From Paenibacillus sp. 481 (GTDB lineage: Bacteria > Bacillota > Bacilli > Paenibacillales > Paenibacillaceae): DNA of 64,000 nt. The stretch lies in assembly GCF_021223605.1 (NCBI RefSeq), contig NZ_CP075175.1, positions 3,861,501-3,925,500 of the forward strand, given 5' to 3'. The notes beneath the pieces are model-generated. The model was not told the origin of the DNA. It made no database searches and saw nothing but the letters and a program-made list of their open reading frames with translations. Position numbers and translations under genes: made by a program. Below, one piece after another: positions 57,163 through 64,000 of the stretch; positions within the stretch are counted from its first letter, which is position 1, and the number at the start of each line of letters is the position of its first letter.

Positions 57163-57293
57163 TTTTTGAATCTCGTAATAAAGGTGACATAATCGTGTCC
57201 TGCATTTCATACGCTCTTATTAAGGACAAGGCCTGCAAGGCAGAACGAAGTATGAGCTTCCGTATGTCTGTTGGCAAGGAGGGCGTTATCGTT

Positions 57294-57722
57294 ATGAAAA
57301 AGACCGAATATGAAGCTGCGCAAATGGTAAGGCGTATGGAAAATATGCTCGCTGAGCAAAGGGCCGCGCAAGAGGCATCGCAAGAAACGGCCGAGCTTCC
57401 GCTTGGCGAAGGCGCGACCACCAAGCAGCGGGCGAAGCGCTGGTGGCACGTCTGTGCAATCGCGATCGTACTTGTGATGCTCTTAATCGCTTTGCCGATT
57501 GTCAAGACTGCGCACTTATCCACAGGAGCTACTTGGTTCAGTTTTGTATGGATTGGCTTTGCATTGCTTGTGCTAGGCGCTCATCTTTATCGTTTACTAG
57601 GCGTTGACGAAGAAGCTGAACGCCATCTGCAACGTATTCGGCGGGAGAAGCTGCGCCGGTTAGAAGAGCATGTGCTCAAGCGTGTGGAGCGCAAGCAAAC
57701 GCAAAAAAAGCATGTTACTTAG
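57294..57722 (+). CDS. Hypothetical small membrane protein
   Basis: 142 residues from the ATG at 57294 (AAGGAGG 11 bases upstream). A charged N-terminal helix (about 1-45) precedes two membrane segments (HVCAIAIVLVMLLIALPIV and WFSFVWIGFALLVLGAHLY) and a strongly basic C-terminal helix (about 110-142). No family recognised. Encoded behind yheA, possibly in the same transcript, and closed by a terminator. Confidence 0.8.
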   Translation: MKKTEYEAAQMVRRMENMLAEQRAAQEASQETAELPLGEGATTKQRAKRWWHVCAIAIVLVMLLIALPIVKTAHLSTGATWFSFVWIGFALLVLGAHLYRLLGVDEEAERHLQRIRREKLRRLEEHVLKRVERKQTQKKHVT

Positions 57723-57751
57723 CGTATCATGCTGATTGATCTGAACGATAT

Positions 57752-57816
57752 AAGCCTTCCCACTCTTAACTCCCGTATGTGATGTACGCGGAGAGAGGAG
57801 TGGGAAGGCTTTTTTA
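57752..57816 (+). terminator. Intrinsic terminator with long loop
   Basis: AAGCCTTCCCACTC pairs perfectly with GAGTGGGAAGGCTT (14 bp), with a 32-base loop and a T-run. Confidence 0.88.
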
Positions 57817-57870
57817 TTTGTGATAATATAGGTACAGATAAATACAGTTCGGAGATTAGGGGTGTAACAG

Positions 57871-59199
57871 ATGGAAGGACATGATGGAACGGTCACCAAG
57901 CACGAGCAGCTGCTGACTCATATTGAAAATTTAAAGCCAGCCACCAAAATTTCCGTACGCAAATTGGCGAAGGAAATGGGTGTTAGTGAAGGAACCGCAT
58001 ATCGCGCCGTCAAAGAAGCCGAAAATATCGGCCTCGTCCTGACGAAAGAGCGAATTGGCACTGTGCGTGTGGAGAAGAAACCGCGCAACATGTCCGACCA
58101 ACTGACATTTACAGAGGTTGTCGAAATTGTAGGTGGCTCTGTGCTTGGTGGAATTGAGGGTCAAACGAAGACGCTCAACAAGTATGTCATTGGCGCGATG
58201 AAACTGGACGCCATGGTTCGCTACATAGATGCGGGCAGCTTGCTCATCGTCGGTAACCGCGAAGACGCACACCGGCTTGCCTTGCAGCACGGGGCAGGCG
58301 TATTGATTACAGGTGGTTTCGGGACGAGCAGAGAAGTCAAAATGCTGGCGGATACACTCAACTTACCGATCATTTCATCCAAATATGATACGTTTACAGT
58401 CGCTTCGATGATTAACCGTGCATTATTTGATCGACTTATTAAGAAGAAAATTATGATTGTAGAGGATGTCGTCAACTTAAATACGAAAATGCACGTCTTG
58501 CGGCCTTTTAGTACGGTGCTTGATTTTGAGCTACTGCGCGAGGAGACAGGGCATAGTCGTTTTCCTGTGGTGGATGACTGGAACCGAGTCATCGGGATGA
58601 TGACGTATAAAGATGTGCTCGGTGCAGCACCGACGCAGACGCTGGATAAGTTGTACAGCCGCAATCCGATTACGGCTAACTTGCAGACATCGCTTGCGTC
58701 TGCCTCACACACAATGGTGTGGGAAGGCGTTGAGCTGCTGCCTGTAGTTGACCGGAGCAGGAGGCTGCTCGCCGTCATTACGCGGCGCGAGGTATTGGAA
58801 GCGATGCGGGATGCCAAGAAGGAGCCACAGCTTGGCGAAACGTTCGATGATCTGATTTGGAACGGGTTCGAAGAGGAGCGGGACGAACAGGGGCGGCTGT
58901 TCTATCGAGGGGTGATTACCCCGCAGATGGCAAGCCATTTAGGCACGATATCAGAAGGGGTTCTGACGACGTTAATGACGCAAGCCGCACTGCGCACCGC
59001 AAAAGATGCGCGCGGTCACGATCATGTGCTAGAGAACATTACGACGTTCTTTATTCGTCCGATCCAAATCGAAGAGTTACTGACGATACGGCCTCACGTG
59101 TTGGAGCTAAGCCGCAAGTTCTGCAAGCTTGAAGTTGAACTGCTTGTGGACGGTGCGCTTGCTAGTAAAGCGATGATGAACGTACAAAACATTGATTAA
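57871..59199 (+). CDS. ytoI: YtoI-type regulator: HTH, DRTGG, CBS pair and hotdog domain
   Basis: 442 residues. N-terminal winged HTH (ISVRKLAKEMGVSEGTAYRA), DRTGG domain (about 75-190; VEIVGGSVLGGIEGQTK), two CBS motifs (about 200-315; NTKMHVLRPFSTVLDFELLR, VIGMMTYKDVLGAAPTQTLD) and a C-terminal hotdog domain (about 330-440; PQMASHLGTISEGVLTTLMT). Same layout as B. subtilis YtoI. CBS pairs in Firmicutes bind adenine nucleotides, sometimes c-di-AMP; the ligand here is unknown. GGGGTG precedes the ATG. Confidence 0.92.
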   Translation: MEGHDGTVTKHEQLLTHIENLKPATKISVRKLAKEMGVSEGTAYRAVKEAENIGLVLTKERIGTVRVEKKPRNMSDQLTFTEVVEIVGGSVLGGIEGQTKTLNKYVIGAMKLDAMVRYIDAGSLLIVGNREDAHRLALQHGAGVLITGGFGTSREVKMLADTLNLPIISSKYDTFTVASMINRALFDRLIKKKIMIVEDVVNLNTKMHVLRPFSTVLDFELLREETGHSRFPVVDDWNRVIGMMTYKDVLGAAPTQTLDKLYSRNPITANLQTSLASASHTMVWEGVELLPVVDRSRRLLAVITRREVLEAMRDAKKEPQLGETFDDLIWNGFEEERDEQGRLFYRGVITPQMASHLGTISEGVLTTLMTQAALRTAKDARGHDHVLENITTFFIRPIQIEELLTIRPHVLELSRKFCKLEVELLVDGALASKAMMNVQNID

Positions 59200-59249
59200 T
59201 GCTGTCGTATATTCGCCCAAGTCAGCCAAGTCAGCTTAGCGAATACGAA

Positions 59250-59297
59250 CAAAGAGGCCGTTCCATAAGTCACAAGATGACTTGGGGCGGCCCCTTT
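59250..59297. terminator. Hairpin between converging ytoI and ytpI
   Basis: AAAGAGGCCG-type and CGGCCCCTTT-type arms pair with an inner AAGTCA/TGACTT stem. T-rich on both outer flanks, so it may end both transcripts. Confidence 0.65.
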
Positions 59298-59315
59298 ACG
59301 TAAGACGGGAGTGCT

Positions 59316-59621
59316 CTATTTTTGCTCGGCAGATAAATGTCGTTGAAAATGACCGTGATTGCGCAATCCGGCAAACAAATTGAACGCACCGAGAACGAGC
59401 AGCACAGCTCCGACAATGACGCGCACCGTCGATCCTTCAAACATAAACATCTGAATAAGCGCGATAAACACGAGCATAAAGCCCATGCAAATGTTGGTGC
59501 GGGCTGCATATAATCCTCGATAACCGGCGTGGCTAGAACGACGAGAACGAATGCTGTAAAAAACGGACAAGCCTGACGTTAAGCAGATGAGCAGGACTAA
59601 GCCCCACAGTATTGACTGCAT
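59316..59621 (-). CDS. ytpI: YtpI family membrane protein
   Basis: 101 residues; the start at 59621 follows TTGGAG by seven bases. Three membrane segments (ILWGLVLLICLTSGLSVFYS, ICMGFMLVFIALIQMFMFE and VRVIVGAVLLVLGAFNLFAG) with the RRSSHAGYRGLYAARTNICM loop of YtpI. Function unknown. In B. subtilis ytpI lies between ytoI and nrnA; here nrnA is not between ytpI and ytrI. Confidence 0.88.
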   Translation of the reverse strand: MQSILWGLVLLICLTSGLSVFYSIRSRRSSHAGYRGLYAARTNICMGFMLVFIALIQMFMFEGSTVRVIVGAVLLVLGAFNLFAGLRNHGHFQRHLSAEQK

Positions 59622-59787
59622 AATTTGCTCCAAAGTATAAACGCTCCTTTTTGTATCAAATATAGCTCTTGTTATTTTACCATAATGTCCGCTTGAGGCG
59701 AACGTTTTCATCGATGAAGAGGAAGTGGCTTACAAACCGGATTAGAGCTGGATTAATGCTAGTTTAATTGATGATTAAAGAGCTGGT

Positions 59788-60276
59788 TTAAGTGCCTACA
59801 TAAGCATGAACATCGATCCATACGTGCAGGACGCCTTCTGTGACGAGCATGGTGCGTAACGCCACCGTGTAATCTTTTTCGAATATATCGGGGTAAATTT
59901 TATTTTTTAGTAGTCCTTCTACCAGTTTGCTGTACTCGTCAATTTGAAACACGTCTCGACCCTTTAAGCCTTTTAAATCGTTGAGGAGGCGCCGCTTAAT
60001 TTCAGCTTGATCCCCTTGCGGGATAATACGCTGCGTAGAAGGGTTGTAAATGTGAACGTCGATGCTTTTAATGACAGTCTGTTTATTTTTATATTTGAGC
60101 AAATCTTGCGCTTCAGTACGGTAATGAGACACGTGATCCTGCAAATCAATATTCATCATAACTAGCTCATTGATCTGATGCAAAAATAGCGCATGATACA
60201 CGCAAGCTCCAAGTACCATCCCTGAAATGCCGATGCCGATATCCCGCAGCAACGATGAAACAGTCGGTTTACGCAT
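59788..60276 (-). CDS. ytrI: Sporulation membrane protein YtrI
   Basis: 162 residues; the start at 60276 follows GGGGG. One N-terminal membrane segment (about 12-32; GIGISGMVLGACVYHALFLH), then a coiled stretch and an alpha/beta extracytoplasmic domain. YtrI is made in the mother cell under SigE in B. subtilis and affects spore quality together with YtrH. Five bases separate it from ytrH upstream: one operon. Confidence 0.9.
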   Translation of the reverse strand: MRKPTVSSLLRDIGIGISGMVLGACVYHALFLHQINELVMMNIDLQDHVSHYRTEAQDLLKYKNKQTVIKSIDVHIYNPSTQRIIPQGDQAEIKRRLLNDLKGLKGRDVFQIDEYSKLVEGLLKNKIYPDIFEKDYTVALRTMLVTEGVLHVWIDVHAYVGT

Positions 60277-60281
60277 CGTAT

Positions 60282-60608
60282 CTACCCCCTGACCCGACAA
60301 ATCCAATGAATGATTTCCGTGCCTAGGTGCGCCCCTAAAAAGGATACGAATATATAAAGCAGCTGTTTAAATACAGGAGATAAGTTTCCGACCCAAAAAT
60401 TGCTTTCAATGACACGGATAGGATCAATCGTGCCGCCAACTGCTGCAACGACGGCCCAAATTTTCAAGTGCTCCGCAATATGACTCATCGTATCGACAGG
60501 AGATTGGAGCGCGATTACGGCTCCGATGCCTGCCAGCATTGAACCGCCCATAACGACGCCAAAGGCAATAAAAAAATCGAGCAGCGCCTTCGCTAAAAAT
60601 GTACCCAT
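60282..60608 (-). CDS. ytrH: Sporulation membrane protein YtrH
   Basis: 108 residues; the start at 60608 follows AAGGGAG. Three membrane segments with the conserved AFGVVMGGSMLAGIGAVIAL and VAAVGGTIDPIRVIESNFWV. YtrH is SigE-controlled in B. subtilis and acts with YtrI. It is divergent from dnaE, as in that species. Confidence 0.92.
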   Translation of the reverse strand: MGTFLAKALLDFFIAFGVVMGGSMLAGIGAVIALQSPVDTMSHIAEHLKIWAVVAAVGGTIDPIRVIESNFWVGNLSPVFKQLLYIFVSFLGAHLGTEIIHWICRVRG

Positions 60609-60782
60609 GCAAGCTTCTCCCTTCAAACCGTATTTGGCGGAAGTGAAAAAGGACAAGACTTCCTCTGTACATGTATAGAACTTGTTTCATGAAATATGAT
60701 AAAATAGAAAACGAAAGTATGTTCGTATATCATCATGCTGTTATGAGTAGCAAAAGGCAGGATGACGGAGGTGTCTTAGCAC

Positions 60783-63700
60783 ATGAACGGATTCGTGCAT
60801 TTGCACGTTCACAGTGAATACAGTTTGCTCGACGGAGCGGCGCGGATCGAAGCGCTTGCCACGCAAGCAGCTGCAAATGGAATGAAGGCGCTCGCCCTTA
60901 CCGACCACGGGGTTATGTACGGGACGATCGCATTTTATAAAGCTTGTCTAAAACATGGAATTAAACCCATTATTGGAATGGAAGCTTATGTGACAGCTGG
61001 TTCTCGTCACGAACGAGCCTCGCGTAAGGAACAGCCCATCTATCATTTAATATTGCTTGCGAAGAACAAGCAAGGATATCGCAATTTGATGAAAATTTGC
61101 TCCGTTGGACACTTGGAAGGTTTTCATTACAAACCACGGGTCGACATGGAGACGCTTCAGCAGTACGGAGAAGGCATTATCTGCTTGAGTGCCTGTTTAG
61201 GAGGCGAAGTGTCGCAGCACGTCCTGCACGATCGTTTGGACGAGGCACGTGCTGCGGCTGAGCGATACCGTGACATTTTTAAGGATGGATTTTACCTTGA
61301 ATTGCAAGATCATCATTTGCCTGAGCAGAAAAAAGTGAACATCGGCCTTATCGCGCTAAGCGAGCAGACAGGCATTCCTTTAGTCGCGACGAACGACGTG
61401 CACTATATTCGTCAAGAAGACGCGGCCATGCAAGATGTGCTCATATGTATCGGTACAGGCAAGACGGTTGAGGAAGAGGGGCGATTGCGTATTCCTACCG
61501 ATCAACTGTACTTTAAATCTGGCGATGAGATGAGCGCTTTATTTAGGCATGTGCCAGAGGCGATTCTCAACACCGCGCGGATTGCGGAGCAATGCAAGGT
61601 GGAGATTGAACTTGGCGGAGCTGTGCTTCCGGCGTTCGAGCCGATTCCAGAAGGGCTGACAGCAGCCCAGTATTTGCGTCAGCTATGTGAAGCAGGGCTT
61701 CACAACCGCTATGCGCATGTAAGCGAGTGGCAGGATGCAGCCTTTCAAGAGAGCGCGTGGCAACGTTTGCACTACGAGTTGGATACGATTGTGAATATGG
61801 GCTTTGCGGACTATTTTTTAATCGTATGGGACTTTATTCGCTATGCCCATGAGCAAGGCATTATGACAGGTCCTGGACGTGGATCATCCGCAGGTAGTCT
61901 TGTTGCGTATACATTGCGCATTACGAACGTCGATCCGCTGAAATACAATTTGTTGTTTGAGCGCTTCCTTAATCCAGAGCGAATTACGATGCCAGATATC
62001 GATATTGACTTTAACGACGAGCGGCGCGATGAGGTCATTGCTTATGTCGCTGACAAATACGGCCATGACCGCGTAGCGCAAATTATTACGTTCGGCACAA
62101 TGGCTGCACGTGGAGCGGTGCGCGATGTAGGGCGCGTACTGAACGTGCCTTACAACGAAACGGATCGGGCTGCGAAGTTAATACCCGAGCGAATCGGCAT
62201 CACGTTGGAAAAGGCGCTGCACGTAAGCACAGAACTGCGTGAATGGCGAGAGAAACAACCGCGCATACGTGAGTTGCTTGATATGGCTGTCAAGGTCGAA
62301 GGGATGCCACGCCACGCTTCCACGCATGCGGCTGGAGTCGTTATCAGTCAAGAGCCGCTGACGCACTACGTGCCTTTGCAGGCCGCTTCCGAGCGTTCCA
62401 CGCTCACGCAATATTCGATGGAGCATTTAGAAGCGATCGGCATGCTTAAAATGGATTTTCTTGGTTTGCGCACACTTTCGATTATCGAGCGCACGCTCGG
62501 TTGGATCGAAGAGCGTACTGGTCAGGCGCTCGATTTGAATGCGGTGGACGATGCAGATGAGCAGACGTATACCTTGCTAGGACGTGGCGAAACGACCGGG
62601 CTGTTCCAATTGGAATCGGCAGGGGTGCGGCGTGTTTTACGTGAAATGAAGCCTAACTCATTCGAGGACATCGTCTCCGTTCTAGCGCTCTATCGCCCAG
62701 GTCCGATGGAATTTATTCCGAACTACATTTTGAGTAAACACGGCAAACAGGCAGTTGAATACCCACATCCGGATCTGGAACCGATTTTGCGTGACACGTA
62801 CGGCATTATTGTATACCAAGAGCAAATTATGCAAATTGCCTCGCGTATGGCCGGATTTTCACTCGGTGAAGCGGATTTATTGCGACGAGCTGTATCGAAA
62901 AAGAAACGCGAAGTGCTTGATCAAGAGCGTGAGCATTTTGTGCAAGGAAGCTTGGCGCAAGGATATGCGGAGGCGGAAGCTAATCATGTGTATGACATGA
63001 TCGTTCGCTTTGCGGACTACGGTTTCCCGCGTGCGCATGCGGCTGCTTACGGTGTGCTGGCGTTTCAAACCGCATTTTTGAAGACTCACTATCCGACTCC
63101 ATTTATGGCGTCGATGTTAACGGCCAATATGGGCAATCATCGCAAGGTGGCTGAATACATTGAGGATTGTCGCAAGCAAGGCATTCGATTGCTGCCGCCT
63201 GATGTGAACGAGAGTAAAGTCACGTTTACGCCTGTTGACGGCGCGATCCGGTTTGGACTTGGAGCGATTAAAAATGTCGGTACACTTGCGATTGAGAGTA
63301 TGCTGCGTGAACGGGAGCAGAAGCCGTTTATGGACTTGCTCGATTTTTGCAAGCGGGTTGATCTACGTGTCTGCAATCGACGTGTAATTGAATCGCTTAT
63401 TCAAGCTGGCGCATTCGATTCGCTACCTGGTCACCGGGCGCAGTTGCTCGCGGTGTTGGATGAATCGTTGGAGGCGGCTGCGAAGTGGCGCAAGGAACGT
63501 GAAGATTTGCAAATTCAATTCTTGGGCTTGGACGAGGTGAACAACTGGACGGTTGAGCTGCCCAACGTTCAGCCATTTACTATGGCCCAACAATTGGAGT
63601 TGGAGCGCGACTTACTCGGTTTATATTTGTCAGGGCACCCACTGGATGATTATGTGGCGCTATTGGCTGAAATAGACACCGATCAGCTCGTTGATTTGCA

Positions 63701-64000
63701 TGACGCTGCTGATGAAAGCGAGTGTGTCGTAGCAGGTATGGTGGTGTCGATCCGCTCGATTGTTACAAAAGCAGGAAAACCGATGGCTTTTGTCGAAATT
63801 GAAGATCGAATTGAACGTGTGGAAGTAGTTCTGTTTCCAGAGGTGTGGCGACGTGCGGAACAACTCGTTGCCAAAGGAGCCTTGCTTGCTGTTCGGGCTA
63901 AAGTCCAGCAACAGGACGAGGACTACAAGCTACTGGCACATGAGGCGGTGCCGTTGGAGCCGCACGCCGTTGCTGCGCTTGCACAGCGATCCCGCCAGCG
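60783..64000 (+). CDS. dnaE: DNA polymerase III alpha subunit DnaE (3' end beyond the window)
   Basis: At least 1072 codons, open to the right edge. GGAGGTG precedes the ATG. PHP domain at the N-terminus (FVHLHVHSEYSLLDG, LTDHGVMYGT), then the polymerase core with GPGRGSSAGSLVAY, the catalytic PDIDIDF (Asp405, Asp407), the fingers segment VYQEQIMQIASRMAGFSLGE and RRAVSKKKRE. The helix-hairpin-helix and the start of the OB fold (VVAGMVVSIRSIVTKAGKPM) are seen near the edge. In Firmicutes this polymerase extends primers in lagging-strand replication alongside PolC. Confidence 0.96.
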   Translation, partial: MNGFVHLHVHSEYSLLDGAARIEALATQAAANGMKALALTDHGVMYGTIAFYKACLKHGIKPIIGMEAYVTAGSRHERASRKEQPIYHLILLAKNKQGYRNLMKICSVGHLEGFHYKPRVDMETLQQYGEGIICLSACLGGEVSQHVLHDRLDEARAAAERYRDIFKDGFYLELQDHHLPEQKKVNIGLIALSEQTGIPLVATNDVHYIRQEDAAMQDVLICIGTGKTVEEEGRLRIPTDQLYFKSGDEMSALFRHVPEAILNTARIAEQCKVEIELGGAVLPAFEPIPEGLTAAQYLRQLCEAGLHNRYAHVSEWQDAAFQESAWQRLHYELDTIVNMGFADYFLIVWDFIRYAHEQGIMTGPGRGSSAGSLVAYTLRITNVDPLKYNLLFERFLNPERITMPDIDIDFNDERRDEVIAYVADKYGHDRVAQIITFGTMAARGAVRDVGRVLNVPYNETDRAAKLIPERIGITLEKALHVSTELREWREKQPRIRELLDMAVKVEGMPRHASTHAAGVVISQEPLTHYVPLQAASERSTLTQYSMEHLEAIGMLKMDFLGLRTLSIIERTLGWIEERTGQALDLNAVDDADEQTYTLLGRGETTGLFQLESAGVRRVLREMKPNSFEDIVSVLALYRPGPMEFIPNYILSKHGKQAVEYPHPDLEPILRDTYGIIVYQEQIMQIASRMAGFSLGEADLLRRAVSKKKREVLDQEREHFVQGSLAQGYAEAEANHVYDMIVRFADYGFPRAHAAAYGVLAFQTAFLKTHYPTPFMASMLTANMGNHRKVAEYIEDCRKQGIRLLPPDVNESKVTFTPVDGAIRFGLGAIKNVGTLAIESMLREREQKPFMDLLDFCKRVDLRVCNRRVIESLIQAGAFDSLPGHRAQLLAVLDESLEAAAKWRKEREDLQIQFLGLDEVNNWTVELPNVQPFTMAQQLELERDLLGLYLSGHPLDDYVALLAEIDTDQLVDLHDAADESECVVAGMVVSIRSIVTKAGKPMAFVEIEDRIERVEVVLFPEVWRRAEQLVAKGALLAVRAKVQQQDEDYKLLAHEAVPLEPHAVAALAQRSRQ

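Overview
The window looks like chromosomal DNA of an endospore-forming, low-to-mid GC Bacillota of the Paenibacillaceae type. The evidence is a set of sporulation and Bacillus-type genes: spoVR, yhbH, ytvI, ytrH, ytrI, a spoIIM-like gene and a yheA-yheB-yheC/D cluster. There is also a sufCDSUB operon and a ytoI-ytpI-ytrI-ytrH-dnaE block arranged much as in Bacillus subtilis. Shine-Dalgarno sites are strong (AGGAGG type). No rRNA, tRNA, insertion sequence, prophage or CRISPR array was seen. About 55 protein genes are called; two run off the window (cysT on the left, dnaE on the right).

Layout. 1-1.7 kb: sulfate uptake (a YezD-like protein, Sbp, CysT start). 2.1-4.7 kb: aldo/keto reductase, DEDD exonuclease, esterase. 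4.9-10.6 kb: a three-gene, translationally coupled operon of a coiled-coil protein of unknown type, a McrB-like AAA+ ATPase and a DUF2357/McrC-like PD-(D/E)XK protein with its own coiled coil. This is the best candidate for an undescribed, defence-like system. 10.6-17.2 kb: a possible small RNA, an EamA transporter, a truncated vWA-type remnant, MarR, spoVR-yhbH, a Uma2-family protein and a small basic protein. 17.3-24.4 kb: a tricarboxylate/dicarboxylate module of tctCBA plus NAD-malic enzyme, divergent from a DcuS/CitA-type two-component system, with a consensus cre site and phased TTCA repeats between them. 24.6-31.6 kb: DUF423, a GGDEF/EAL protein, a hypothetical protein, yunC, the methionine salvage pair mtnK-mtnA, and dps. 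32-37.2 kb: sufCDSUB. dps and suf both carry a PerR-type box (14 of 15 positions) over the promoter -10.

37.4-47.5 kb: a SpoIIM-like protein, a polysaccharide deacetylase, two HD-GYP proteins flanking uppP, an MMPL transporter, a YfkAB radical SAM protein and YtvI. 47.7-48.7 kb: YpdA-type thiol reductase, whose 3' end lies in a 12-nt tandem repeat. 48.8-55.3 kb: five consecutive YheC/YheD ATP-grasp genes in one operon, followed on the other strand by yheB and yheA. B. subtilis has only two such ligases at the equivalent locus. 57.3-64 kb: a small membrane protein, then ytoI, ytpI, ytrI, ytrH and dnaE.

Working together: Sbp and CysT feed sulfur assimilation. TctCBA imports an organic acid that malic enzyme can decarboxylate, with CcpA and the DctS/R-type pair as likely controls. 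Suf and Dps appear to share peroxide-responsive control. The GGDEF/EAL and HD-GYP proteins suggest active c-di-GMP turnover. The YheC/D, YhbH, SpoVR, YtrH/I and YtvI proteins belong to spore formation.
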